From the NCBI RefSeq assembly GCF_002443255.2, contig NW_019211457.1, positions 31,797,309-31,861,308 on the forward strand: a stretch of DNA of 64,000 bases, in the 5' to 3' direction. The stretch comes from Varroa destructor. Its lineage: Eukaryota > Arthropoda > Arachnida > Mesostigmata > Varroidae. A model generated the notes under the pieces. The model saw only the letters and a program-made list of their open reading frames with translations, was not told the DNA's origin and did no database searches. The position numbers and the translations under genes are program-made. Positions 38,101 to 51,250 of this stretch are shown piece by piece; position 1 is the first letter of the stretch, and each line of letters starts with the position of its first letter.

Positions 38101-41100
38101 TTAGATTGCACCTAATACTTCTTCACTGCCTAAGAGGTTTGACTTGCTCAGTCAAACTGGTACTACCCGCTCTATTAGTTTTAACCTCTACATTTCGAGG
38201 TTTTTACATCCTGTATCGCCGTAGAGCATTTCCGCCGCAGACGGCTGATTCCCAGCACGAAATGATGCGTCCACACAACGTGTCCCTAAGATTAGCAGAC
38301 GAATACGTTGCCCACTAAGCTATCACCCGTCATCATCAACAAGGACCCTAACAGTAATTTCAATATTGTTAGCTTAATTGTCATGGTGTCACCGTTGCAA
38401 ATCCGGTTTCACGGCAGCAAGCGGTAGCTCGGCTCCCAGGTCTCTGTTAAGACGACCCAGCCATTTCCTCCTGTCGACTGATGATGCTATAGCTACGCCG
38501 TAGGACGCGTACTGATAAGCAATCCTCGTTTAGGTAACTTTGGCTACCAAGAGCAATAACCCTTTCCAGCTACCGCTACTGCTTCCGCCGTCCTCAGTGA
38601 CTACATATGCTACTATTTCAACCTTTGCATCAGTTGATTTGGGCGTCTGTCTTCTGACGTTGCGACACCCTTCGTGCTACGTTATAGTACTAGCTACAAT
38701 TTGAGCGGCGATTTGTCGTATGACCGTTGGCTGCCTTCTGTTGCACGTTTCGCCAAACGGCGTTTCACTCTTCTCGTTGTTAGGGTATCACTCGTGCTGT
38801 GTCGTGCGGCATCAGCTCTTTTCAACTGAACAGCATATACGTACATCAGTACTAGGCCCGACAAGACGCACCATTACAGCAATCAGCGAAGACCGAAAGC
38901 TCTGTTCATGATGCTGCGAGCCAGTGAACTCAGGTTCTTCTTTTATATAAAACGGACTGTGTGGAGCGAAGAACTGTGAGACTCCATCACCGCTGTCAGC
39001 TGATCCACCGCTGGGTTGGATTTCGTGGATCAGACGCGCAATCGCTGGCAGTGTGTGGCGGATCAGTAGCGTCCGTACAGCATACCGGCCACATATAGGA
39101 CGCCTCGAAAAGCATGAAATAAAGAGTGCGCTCGAGCGCAAAGATAAACTTAACCTGCTCAAAGCGGCTGGGAAGAAACGCCACGAGTTCAGCGGGGAAT
39201 GGCTGGCTTGGAGAAACGATGGAGACCATAGAATTGAAAGCAATGCCAACGTGTCGCCTTCTGAAAAGTCAGCTGTAGCAGTGTCACGCAGACAATGGTA
39301 AGTTGATGACCTCAAATAAAGCGACGACGATCCCCCTTCGCTTTCGTCCTACCTGCTGTTCAGACAAAGAAGTGCAGCTTGCAGTTGTGCTCAGCTGTTC
39401 ATACGTACAACACTGGATAAGGCGAAACAAAGCCAGTGTTAGGGCTCGACGGTATTCCAACGATATTACTTACGATGCAATGGCAGCGCAGGAGGTACAA
39501 TGTAAACACATTGTATCTTATTTGAGTTTTTGGCATCTGCAGAACACACCTACAACAGCCATACCCTCGGACGCCGTTTGGCGATTAGCCGAAACTACGT
39601 GCCAAAAATTTCCCTGTTGATGTTGACGATGATTCCTTTTGTTGCGAAGTTAGCACAAGCCAAGCAGTGGTCTAAGGGGCTTGATCCACGCTAACATATA
39701 CCTGCTGGCTTTCTGCAAATATTGACTTTTTTTTGGCTAAGGCTCTGCTTGCTTTGTACAGTGTTCCATGTTAGCTATATAACATCGAAAAAATATTGCC
39801 ATGGACTTGATAAATGTAATGCATAACAAGTGGTCAGAATATGGAACCGGCTTATGCCCTTAAATCGACGCTGTTCCTCCTTGGTCACACGACTTATTTT
39901 GCAGACAAGTGCGGTACGCCCGTGACATTACATGGCGGAAGGGGACGATTCAAACTAAGACTTAAACATATTTCTAACGTTCTCGATGAAGTGCTCAGGT
40001 TTTTCTTAGTCTCATTTCTATACTATGCTAGGACTTGCTTGTTAATTTTTGACCATATCGCAACATAGTAGTGAGACAACAGTAAACCGTTCAAGATTTG
40101 CCATCAATGAAATTGTTGAAAGAAGATAAATTAACGATTTACATACTATATGTATAGCATTTAGCTTCTCTGAAATACGGCTTTCACAAATGACTGGATA
40201 TGCGTATTGAAATCACATATCAGTGCATCAAAAAAAACCGATAGCGATACCGCTTGACCACTCGTTACTATCTCTATTTGCACGTTTCCATTCGCAGTTA
40301 CGTGTCTCATGTCGCCATCTGATCAATAGTGTCGCCCACTTGAGTCTTCTCTGTGTCGCGCCATAACCGGGTCGTAGCAAAAATCCGAGGAAAGATGCGG
40401 GCTGGTGGTTCATAACTCGAACGCTTCCCTCTGACTATCCTGACGTAGGACGGAGGAAGGAAGGCGGGAAGGCAGCAGTGACTTCGATTGACTACGCCTT
40501 GACAACAAAATAGTTGCCTTTGCAAATGGAGAATGACTGCCTCCGTGTATCGTATATTGTACAACGGTATGTATATATGTATGTATCATGTCGCATCCTG
40601 CCATATCGCCGCCGGTATCAAAGAAAGCAAACAAGCTCCATCCACATTTCACACATGATAAAATTTCAAAGTCTGTCCCGTCTCACAAAGTCGCACCCAA
40701 ATACCGGTCGCGCGACGCTACGCCAATGCTTGTCTCTTTTCCGCCTTTTTCGTACAACAACGCCACAAGCGATGCCATGCGACGATCCCAACATCCATGT
40801 TCCTTAGAGTAACGTCCCTAACCCCCGCTGCCTCTATACTGCAGCCGTTCTACTGCTTAAATAGGAAATCAGTCGACCAATCGGCCCTGGTAAGACCCAG
40901 TAGCGTGTAGCAGAAAACGGGAAGATAGTCACGACCATCACTGCGCCCAGCACCCGGCAGTCTCAAATCTTTTAGGTAGTGTGAATGCGATAGATGAGAA
41001 ACGCAGCGGTAGTAGTGTGCATTTTCGCGATCGGCAATGTTGCAGCTGCACAGAAAGCGAACGCCTATAGAAAGACGCTTGTCCAAAAATGACGATAATG

Positions 41101-44100
41101 AGATCTATGCCGCTTTGACGGTCACGAATATTCATGCCAGCATCGATTGTAATGTATGGAATATAACAAGAGATAGTAACAACAGTACCCATAGTCCTAA
41201 CACTGTATCCGTTGCGTCACCACCAACCTTCCGGAAGCTAGATGGTAAGCACAGGAGATAGGCTGCTCACTGCACTAGCTGAGCGTGCCATTTTCACAAG
41301 TTGTCACTGTCGTCACGAATGCAAAGGAAGACACGAGAAAACCGGTGGCTCTTTTTTTTGCGGAGAGACGAAAGCAAGATGCGATGAAGAAATGATGGAA
41401 CATGGACAATCAGTAGATGCAACGAAGTGACGAAAACTAAAAGAAGAATGTATAATAGCAATGTGAGAGGGAAACATGGAAAAGCGAGAGTAGCACCGAC
41501 TGGTGCTTGGAACAAGGGAGAATATGGCCCGAACGAGGCCTTGCGCAAGCAAAAGTTTGCGAGAAGAAGCAATGTATATGTGTATGTGTGTGCGTATTTC
41601 TTGTGAGCAAAGAGGTATGCTCAAAGACGGGTGTCACTGATACAGCAGCATGGAATCATTAGCAATGGATGCTAGGCCAGAGCCGATAGTCGCAGGAGTA
41701 TTCAGCTATAGCAGTGGTATTTATAGCGACAATAGCGGTACGACAAGTTTCCGATGGCTGCAATAGCCAGAGAAGAATCTTACAGCGGTGCTCTAGAAGG
41801 AGAACGGGTTCTTCAGCGAAGAGCAGCGATCAGAAGAAAGTAATATAGGAGGTGAAGGAAAACAAGGTGCCGTTAGAATTAGAGGGAACCGAGCAACCGT
41901 TGTCCTTGAGCATCCGCCCAGCGTGGGACAGCGATCCTGGGAAAAGATTGGTAGAGGAAGGTTTGATTTTCGCGTATTGAAAATGCAACAGATCATCCAG
42001 CTGAGCGGGAGGAAACGCCTTCTTCTGAGAAGCAGGCAGTCACCGTGCGTTTTCCTGACGATGCGGTGCATTCACGCGTGTGGCATCCTTCCCTTGCTTT
42101 ATTCCTCGGTTCTTCAAATCTGCGACTCCTGCTTCATAATTACGCCTTTACTCCCCTTATAACGCCATAATTTATTATACATTAGAGACCACACAGATCA
42201 CGAAGGCTCATCGAGATCTATGGTAGCTCACCATTTTGGGGTGGTTGCCTTCATGTACAAGGGACGACAGCAGCTCTTCCTTTACCTGTATAGTGAGTTC
42301 CCTACGACGATAGATGTGTCAATAGTCTAGACAGCTAGGATCTTCCGACCAAACCGAACAGAGATGACCCGATCGCAACGAGTGTCTTTCTATTTTTTAT
42401 TCACACGGCAAGCTTTTTCCGGTGCGAATATTTTATTCATTTTTGTGATTAGAAAAATATAATTTTATAACATCATAATTTTATAAAAAAATAAATGGAA
42501 CAGAACATTTATGTAAATCGTTTTTATTATAACCCCTGCCGATGCAACTGGACAATGGCAGAACAACAAAAAACTTCGAAGGGATAGTTCAACTCGAACG
42601 TCGGATTGATAACAGCCGTAGTTTTTCGCTTGGCTTTTTTTCAGGGCGTGCAGCAGTAAACTGTCCCACCAAGTCCTCCAATGGAATAGAGCTAAGTGGC
42701 TCTTTGAGCATTTTCGCCAATAGGAACATTATCGTTTTCGACTGGCTCCTCTTGCTATTTCGATGGCTTACCACTGCTCTGTGTCCCCCGGCTAACACCT
42801 TAAAGGCGGTTGTGAGCCACATCTCAAAAGGTAAAAACAGACCTGGCCAAACTGCGGCACAGCCTGCACCATAAACATGTTGCCTTTAGGCCAATAACAA
42901 TGCGTTGTGTCGTCTGTCGTATTTTCTTCTGTAGGCTTTTACTTTACAACGAGAAAACGAGATGAGAAAGGAGAAGAACTGAGAATATCTTTTTTTAGAG
43001 AGGCAGGAAAAACGATAAAGGCGAAGGCAGAGTACGATCAGCCATGGGGATACCTGCTATACTTTGGCTGGCCCTTGCCTACTAGCTTTTCAAGAGCAGG
43101 CCATCCTACACAACCACAGCACCGAATTCAACCTACGCGAGCAGGAAACTGTAGCTATCGCTTATTTTTCGGTGTGCGTCTTGGGCGTCATAAGTTGTTC
43201 TCTGGCCTTTCGACCGTCTTTCAAGCAGGCTGTGATCAGCGCCATCAGCAGCAATATCTAACAGGCTTGTTCAGATAACCAGGCGACCAAACTAGGAAGC
43301 CGGAACGCTATGCCGGGTGCGTTACATTACGCCCATAAATACGTATTATATATATCTATAGTGTATACTGGGTATGTCCATCTGCGTGTGTTCTCGCGTG
43401 CTACTATCGTAGCTGGCGCGAGACCTGCGTCACCGGCTAGCTCAGGTTAGCTGTGCTATACTGCGCGAGGCGTAATTCCATAGTTAAGGTTTCTATCCCG
43501 CGCCCGTTGCCACAGTTCTGGGTTATCTAAAATAGGACTGGAAAGCAGGGCTAGAGTGTTTCGACACTGTCGAGAGGCTGTTTCGGCCGCTTTCTTCAAG
43601 GCAGAGGTAGTGGTGGCGTTTGGTCGATGCCATTGAAGGTGAGAAGAGCGACAAGGAAGCACAAAAATAGGGAGAATGCTGCGTCCTGGACATAACGGCC
43701 GCTCCACGTCTGCTGCCGCCGTCGTTGCATGTCACAATTTCTTCTCAAAAGCCTTCCCATACGTTTTTCGACAACAGCGATAGACATAGCATTTGAAGCA
43801 AGCGAAAAGTGTGTTATGACGGCAGGCCAAAAAAGAACGGCTCATACCGCCGCTGCCAAGGCGGAACGAAAGACGCAAGCCAAGGAGAAGATCAGCGTAT
43901 GCGGCAGGAATTCGTTGGCGGCAATTCTTGGCATCCGCTACTGCTTTGCTGCTGCTGTTGCTGCCCTCTGCTGTTACTGCTGTAATGGAAAACGTTCAAA
44001 CTAAAGTGTCTGTTACGGTTAAGTACATACAACTAACTTGTTTGCTCCATTCGTGTCTTTGCTTTGGAGCTTCAAGGGATGGGGAGTTTGGGAAAAAAAC

Positions 44101-44360
44101 AGGTGTTTCGAGAGGATTTTGGGAACGGACAGAGGTTTACCCTTTTATGACGATGGAGACGAGTCTGTGACGGAAGATCACAGAATTGCTATTCCAGCGT
44201 GACGTTGCTTTTCGGTCCTAGTCGACAGTCCTCCGCCGAGGCCCACCCCCAAAAGCACAGCACGAAGACGGATCGAGGAATCTGGAGTTTGGAAATTATA
44301 TGAACACTCGAACAAAAACTGACCTCTAGAAGGACAGGAAATAGGCCAACGCCTATGCAT
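38101..44360. other. Frame-rich patch, no gene identified; possible hidden exons
   Basis: This is the densest region of overlapping frames. The most exon-like text is a 167-codon minus frame at 38812-39315 containing a YIKEEPEF motif, with an opposing hydrophilic plus frame at 39053-39301 that ends near a donor-like ATG|GTAAGT. A second plus frame (41037-41261) also runs into ATG|GTAAGC. Other frames (42542-42874, 42907-43278, 43064-43261) are unrecognised. I cannot choose strand or exon limits from sequence alone. Confidence 0.4.
43938..43983. repeat. Impure CTG trinucleotide run
   Basis: About 46 bases dominated by CTG with TTG and TAC interruptions. It reads as Leu/Cys-, Ala- or Ser-like runs depending on the frame, and none is embedded in a recognisable protein. 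Confidence 0.7.
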
Positions 44361-44907
44361 TGCCTATTGCCTTTGTGCATTAAACTACAGCAAGATCAGT
44401 ACCCAGACCAAAGAGAGAAACAAATCCTTTACCTTCAACCAACTTTAACGGCGTGCACTACCAATGTTTTCATAGCATTAGTCATACCCGGTTATATGCT
44501 AGGTAGGACGCCTGCAAACAAAGCTTGCATGCATATACATAGTATGGGCGTTTACGGCAGTATTGTTTGTATATAGGAACAAATGCGCGTTGTATGTTCA
44601 GTTTAAGCCATTGCCACCTCGTATACAATTTAATCACGATACTTAGACGCCGGCAAGAGATGTTTTAGTAGGATATATGTACAGTATCGGCAAATGTGAG
44701 TTTTTACTGGGTGACCTTGAAGAACTATACAATTGGGCGTATGGCTAGATGTTTCCGCAAATCACGTCCATATAAACAGGATTACATCAAAGAAGATTTG
44801 AACTAAAGCCTATTTATTACTTGTCAATTTCGTGAATTCCGTCATTCGAAAACTAAATTGTTCGTTTATAGATGGAAAATACCTGCCGTTCTATATGGTG
44901 TAATTAT

Positions 44908-44941
44908 TTTAAAAATTATAATAATTATAATTATTTAATAT
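44908..44941. repeat. AT-only palindromic tract
   Basis: A 34-base stretch made solely of A and T, rich in AATTATAATT-type self-complementary steps. It would melt easily and may form cruciforms. No gene is attached. Confidence 0.6.
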
Positions 44942-45237
44942 AAAAGAGATCGCAGTTGGCTACAGTAACTACCTTGGTCGATAGGCGCCCAAGACATAGC
45001 TTTGTTGGATATTGCAATGCAGTACATATAGTGCAAATATAAAATTTCACTCGCTTGGTTCCCGTCCTTGAAACACCACACTTGATAGCCTGTGTATAAT
45101 GTAAAAAAAAAGTACGTGAAATTATTTGCATTACATAAAATGACCCATAACTCCTGAGCCCTAGACCTATAAGTACGGGTAGTTTTACGCGAAATGTTCC
45201 CGCAAAAGTCCTAACTTGTTTTATGGTAGATTTGATT

Positions 45238-45277
45238 AGGGAAGGGCAGCCGTCGCGTGTAAGAGCTGCCCTTCCCT
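45238..45277. repeat. 13-bp perfect GC-rich inverted repeat, 14-nt loop
   Basis: AGGGAAGGGCAGC (45238-45250) is exactly mirrored by GCTGCCCTTCCCT (45265-45277), giving a stable compact stem-loop in otherwise AT-rich surroundings. It lies inside a 135-codon minus-strand frame (44931-45338) that has no recognisable product. The match does not extend outward. Confidence 0.7.
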
Positions 45278-46350
45278 GGACATCGAGTTTAATAGATAAG
45301 ATTTTTCTGTTGAATGTTTTGTACCGAAGTACGATCATTTTTAACGCTTAGGCTAGTCAGTCAATATTTAGTGAACTATAACCAGGCTGTCAAATGTTAT
45401 TGTCACAGTCAAAATGAAACATGCCATCTTTTGTACAAAAGCAAACCTTCGCCTAGCCATGACAAACTGATCTTGAACTGAACAATAAATTATTTGCAAG
45501 TCTTTACGTAACAATTGGATTCACGTACCTGTACGTGGTACGGATTGTCGAATGAGCTGCTCGAGATCAGCCTTCGCCCAATCAAAGATTTTTATTTATT
45601 GCCGTCACTTAAAACTGACCTTCCTGGCTAGCTACACCTCTTACCTAAACCACGGTTATACTAAAAGCTCAAAAGATGGTACTATGAGTCCTTCATAATG
45701 CGGAAAGATACAATCAAACCTATGCTGATTATGTGTGAGACAGTATGTGAAAGTAACAAAGTTGGGTACATTGGCAGAAGGATGTTTACCTCACATATAA
45801 CAGATCGAGATATGAAGGGCATGTACGTTAAATACTAAATTTTTTTCATTTACACAGGTTGTGTAGTATTTTTATCGTGAGCTTAGAAGAAAATCATGTC
45901 ACCGTAGAATTAAGCTAGTCATGTCTAAGTCATCGCCGATGATGAATACTTAGAGCGCTACGCTGATTCAGACGCCAAACACTTACATCACTAGATTTGA
46001 TTAAACCTAAAAACAGTAGCGTCGCAAAGCTAGGTACGTATAATGAACTTTGATGAGAAAGAACTTCGACATTTGTTAAACATAGTTCATCTGACGGACG
46101 GTAGGTAGCCGGCGTAGGTCGCATGAATTCAGTCACAAACAACTCCGACAGTACTTTAATAGTATCAAGTAGTCGAAAATGACCGGCAAATACTGACAAA
46201 TAATGACGAGCTCAAAATCAATGTTGCTAAGAGTGATTTCTTTTGAAATTGGTCTATTCGGTTCATCTCTAACACTACGTACTGCAAAATAGGGAACATG
46301 ATTAGTATTAGCTTTTATAAAGCACAGTGGCTATGATTTGACTAACATTG

Positions 46351-46420
46351 AGCCCAGACTGAACCCAATCTCAATTTGATTTGCATTGGTAAAGAGCAGG
46401 GTTCAGTCGTCAGTCTAGGG
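46351..46420. repeat. Inverted repeat with 32-nt loop
   Basis: GACTGAACCC (46357-46366) is mirrored by GGGTTCAGTC (46399-46408). Flanking sequence allows an alternative pairing of AGACTG with CAGTCT and of the outer GCCC with GGGC. The loop also contains a CCAAT/ATTGG pair. A single 10-bp pair at this spacing is expected once or twice by chance here; the additional pairing is what makes it notable. Confidence 0.35.
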
Positions 46421-46704
46421 CCGAAAACAACAGGCTGCAATTGAAGGTTCATCTAGACGTGGCCCTGGGCCAGGCCGGTCGTCCTATTCGACTATGGTAA
46501 GCTCTTCTAAGTAGCCCTCCCTATTGCAGTATTCTATAATATTATATTTCCCTGTAAATTAGCCTTGGACTTTACATATCCCTATCGAAAGGAAGCTCGT
46601 TAAAATGCTGGGTAAATATTCCAATATGGAGGGATAGCCGGCTGGTCGATTGAATCTCTCAACTACCCTGCACTCACTAGGAGCGTGATCACACATTGTA
46701 GCAT

Positions 46705-46739
46705 TGGGGTTTGATTAACTTCAAGTCAACCAAACCCCA
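46705..46739. repeat. 35-bp quasi-palindrome
   Basis: TGGGGTTTGATTAACTT (46705-46721) and AAGTCAACCAAACCCCA (46723-46739) flank a single C and are complementary at 15 of 17 positions. On the minus strand as RNA, the two exceptions become G-U pairs, so the minus-strand transcript would fold better than the plus. It could be a local inverted duplication, a cruciform-prone site or a DNA-binding site for a dimeric protein. Confidence 0.65.
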
Positions 46740-49600
46740 CAACCTAGCAAGGCTCCAAACGAAACGATCGTATTCCCGACGCGAAAACTTTGCCCAACCT
46801 GATGAGAATTCGTCGGCGAGCCCGCATCAGTAGACCTCTCGGGTCCTATCAGGTCGTTCGGCTTCAACTGATTGCAATTCCAAATATAAATGTCATGTTA
46901 ATTTAGTTAGTTGCGGCGCTAAGCGGTTCATCGTAACTCGTTACGCGGCGCAGAAACGTTCTTCTTTCCAACGTTTCGGGATGAACAGTTCTCAACAAGC
47001 TGGCAAGCGTTGAGCAAATTTTGACTATTTATGAGAACTCTTTCAGTGTGGGTGACATCGCGCTGCGCCAAATCAAAGCTAGGAAACATCCAAAATGGTT
47101 TGGTGCAATCGACAAATATTTTCTTGCTTTTTTTGTCTCTACAGAGCGTCTTTAGCATTATCGGAAGCTATATACTCGATAGCTACAAGCAAACGATCAA
47201 GCAATACGATTTCTCCAACGTTAGTATTTTACGCTAATTCGGCGATACTTATGTAATTTATTATTAATGTTTGGCCATAATTATCATTAAAAAAATTCAC
47301 CATAGGACATTCACTATGGCTGTATCTGGTGGCCTACATGATAGCAACGTATGTCGAAATTTTTACTCGTTTTAATCACTTTATGACATCTTTTTTTTTC
47401 GACAAGCAGTCGCTAATTTTTAATCATATTTACGCCTCCCACAGCCATACTGTAACGGCTCTCGTGCGGTCTCTTAAAAAAACTATTATATTTTGCTATA
47501 TTTTAAAATATTATTTGGAAATTCAAAAAATTTCGAAGACTTCAATCCATTTTTTTTTTGAAAAAACTTTTTCGGAAACAATAAGTATGAGACGTGGTTT
47601 TTGCCAGTTGTTGAGTAATACCAAAAACGTATTTAATAGCATGACTTGTGAACCCTTCTCTCTATAGCGAACAAAATGTTTATGTCGAAATTACAGACAC
47701 AAGCGTATCTTCTGATCTAAATGAGGATACCCACAGAATCTTTTAGCTGGGCCTAAAACTTGCTGACAAATTACATCCGCAGACTCAACTTAGGAACGCG
47801 CAGTTAACATTTTCATTGAAACAACTAATCGTTCTGTATACGTATACCCTCAGCAATAAGGGTGCACCATGGAAAAAGTTCTAGTGTGATCTCTGTAATG
47901 CCAACACGTGCGCAAAAGATGTAGTACGTTCTCCTCTATAAGCCTATAGAGGAACGCATAAATAACACATGCCCTGACTCCAAACAGTAACACTGAAGTA
48001 TTCGAAATAGTCACGCTGCCTTAAACAGATCAAAAAACCTGACGCTGGAAAAAAGGCCCGCTTTTTTTGCTTTTAAGGAAAGCGGGCACAATTTTCGTTT
48101 TAATCCTAAGCACGCTACTACGAATGAATCGTACTGGAAGCTTTGGCTATATTTTACATCGCCCTTGCGTCTACTATGGGTAAAATTCCGTGGGTCCGAA
48201 AGTATGAAATTATCGGAAGTGTTTATTTTGTCACACGGTCAGAAAACACTGGCGAAGTAGACGAAGTGTACATTGCTACATTATTACACCCTAAACAAAC
48301 TATCAACATCGGAACTTGCTTTTCTCAATGAGGTAATGGTTTAAGCTATATGAAACCTCAGTGAGTGGTCACCTCGATAGATTCAGTACTACATATAACA
48401 TACAACAACTAAATTTAATAGATATTTCCTCTATGAACTTAATTCTCGATAAACTTATTTCCCAACTCTGCCATATTGCATGATTTGAATCTGCCTACAA
48501 CGAATGTTTTGTATTAAGATGGGCGATCTCGGCTTCGTGTGATACAATATAACTATCAAAGAGGTAAGCCAAATTTCACTGTTTGTGCAAGTGATCTTTT
48601 TCAAACACTGCTAAGTTAAGCGATAGCTAAAAATGCGTACACTTTAACAAAAAAAGAACAGCAAACCAAATGCTAAGGATCTGATGTGGAATCACAACCA
48701 AATACCATTATTAAGACCTGAAGAAGGAGTTGATGTTTAAACGATCACAAGTCTCGTACGTAACTTACCGTTAAGTTTCTACCAACTGTACCCAGCATCG
48801 TTTTGACATAATAACCGATTGAGCTGACTGATAGAATACGAAGCAATTACCCAAAAAAGAAAGCGTTAGAATTAATAGTTGATTAATATATCATATAGAC
48901 CTATTGGAAGATACTGCAAACAGCGTTTTTCAATGTTTGAAAGTAAGTAAGATGATTCATAGGGAAATATCATCGACAACTCTGATGCGGACATTTCCAA
49001 GGAAATTACTGAGAATATTCTTCGTCGTCATCGTCCTAAAGTAGTAGTTTGATACATCTATGTTACGTAAATTAATACATATAATTATCCTGCGATCTTA
49101 GACTGTGCACAGGGTTAGAAACGATTCAAATTCAGATGTAAGTTTTAACATATGAGACTATTAGAATGTAAACCTTACATTCTCGTATTAACAGATAAAG
49201 TAGAATGCTGCCTATACCTAGGTTTATATGATTAATAAGCTTATAATTGGATAGTTATGTTTCGCTAAACTCAACCTTACTTCCATAAGCAATCCAGTTC
49301 AACTAAGGCTTCTTCTATTTTTTGCCTTACCGAGATAATCTGTCTTAACCATGCTTCGTGATCATTTAACATATATTGCTTACTTCACAACATAGCCCTT
49401 TTTACAGTCTTTTTTTTTAATCACTGTTTATCGTCATATAAGTAAATAAATTTAACAAATAAATTCATCGTTTTTTCCATCTTGCCTAATAATGACTAGC
49501 TTTCGACACCGCTCTCTCACTCGTATTAGATTGAAACCTCTAAATGTCCTCGTTCCTGGAGATCTATAGTAAATAGGACCCCTATAACTCCTCACCCCTC

Positions 49601-51250
49601 AACGGCTTAGTTGTTTGCTTTAGTGGGGTTATCCCCGGCATTGCGTTCCCGAGTCTCGTCCATTTCCACCTCTCCAAGCCACCCCTAAAGCATGTTTTCT
49701 GCCCAAGTAGAGTACCGGCGTAACGCGAGCCGCCATCCCGCCTGCGTTAATGCAAAATGCGCCCCACATGCCACTTTGTTCGCTGCGCTCATTTACTTGC
49801 CTGTTCAGCTCGTAACCATACGCCGCTCTTTTTCAGCCTTTTTCGTAACAGTACCGTCCGAACGTGGGTACAGAAAAGCATACAAACGTATGGTATTTGT
49901 TTGAACAACAACGACAGCAACGGGAGCAGTACCGGCAGCTGCACAACAGTAGCTGGAGCGAGACTCAGGGCACGCTGCGTCGACGTACACCAGCTGCCGC
50001 CGTAAAAATCGCTGGAATTAAGCCAAGTTAAGTGGGGCAAAGAGAAACACGACCCCCGCGGCACGACGACAACAACAACAACGACGACAATATGAACAAT
50101 AATGACTACAGTTATTATATTACTAATGCTGCTGTCTGTACAGCCGTTAGGGCAGCTCGAAAATGTATACCTCGTGCGAGATGGATTGCATGAATACGAA
50201 ATGTGCCTGAAGCTAAATAGCGCTGAAGTTTGGCGAATAGAAACTGAATAAAAGAAATTTCAGTCACATATCTGGGAAAACCAAGGCCGATTATATATGA
50301 AGTCTAGGGTATCCAGCCAGATCGTACCTTCATCTGGTAGAACCAGCTAACCTTATGTGTCTATTTATTTTCCTTATGTCTGTCTTTTCCAACCAATATG
50401 AAATCTACACGTTAATAATAGCTTACCTATTGCGCGGCTCCAGCCACGCTTGGAAACAGTACTACAGCTCGTATAAGTTATCTACTAAAAGAACGCTATC
50501 CGTTCAGTACTACCTTTATTTATGGGTACCGTTAATAAAGTTCATTGTATGTACTTCGAAGAATGGCGGTTCGTCACTTACGAGGAGATCCGTCGTATCC
50601 GTGGCCGAAGCAGCCGTTGAAGCGAGTCAGGTCTGCAAGAAGACTTCAAGCTCTGAGGATTTAACAGCGTTGGGATAGCCACGCCAATCTATACATTCGC
50701 ATCACGGGCAGTACCTCCAGTCTAGAAGAGGCATCTCGTCTTAACATGTGCGAACATCTACGCATTGCCGCGACAGAAACTGCGGGGCACGGATGTGCAT
50801 ATGTCTGGATGTAAAGCAGCAGTTGAGATGTCGGCAATTCAGTACCCTAAGCGGCAATAGAAACAGCAGGAGAACCAGACCGAAAGCCTCCGCTGGACCA
50901 AAAGGGTCTGTCAGTCTGAGGGGCGCGGATTACCTCGCCAACACTCGCAGCCTTTGAGGCGGCTGGTGTCTATTGCTCTACCCCTACTGCTTATGCTCCT
51001 GCAGCTAACATCGTAAGCAATACAAATGAAACGATATAGCAATGGCAAAAGTGAGCCGTTAAAAGTGGTTGCCGCTAAAAAATGCAATCGACGGATGTGT
51101 GACGGTGGTGTCGATCGGTAACAGTTCCGTCACCACTGGTTTGCGTCGGTTCCCTTACCGGTTTTGCCCCTGGTTCAGTCGTCCCACTGCACATATCCTA
51201 TCGTGAATAGCTGGTCATACATCGATATGCATACGTCTATCAGACCCCAT
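49601..51250. other. GC-richer patch, no recognised gene
   Basis: Overlapping frames of 60-107 codons on both strands, a short ACG/ACA repeat, and a Ser/Ala-rich end to the 50355-50678 plus frame. Nothing is assignable. Confidence 0.55.
50064..50089. repeat. ACG/ACA trinucleotide run
   Basis: Alternating ACG and ACA units followed by AATATGAACAATAATGAC, a short simple repeat with no coding signal. Confidence 0.75.

Larger units (their letters stand above)
44361..49600. other. AT-rich stretch with several self-complementary sites
   Basis: Apart from the listed hairpins (45238-45277, 46351-46420, 46705-46739), smaller chance-level ones occur (47933-47952, 48056-48087). A 112-codon plus frame at 47329-47667 in very AT-rich DNA has Phe/Ile/Thr-rich text with no recognised domain. 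About 48350-49600 shows nothing. Confidence 0.55.

Noticed and set aside
38137..38157. 8-9 bp hairpins (also 39000-39033, 39496-39515, 47933-47952, 48056-48087, 30315-30356)
   Set aside because: Several perfect 8-9 bp inverted repeats with short loops are expected by chance in 64 kb.
43064..43261. 65-codon plus frame with a hydrophobic segment
   Set aside because: One membrane-like stretch only, overlaps a longer unrelated frame (42907-43278), no family recognised.
45922..45981. VIADDEY as a reverse-transcriptase YADD-like motif
   Set aside because: A stop codon lies directly before it and the open stretch is only about 20 codons, with no other reverse-transcriptase motifs.
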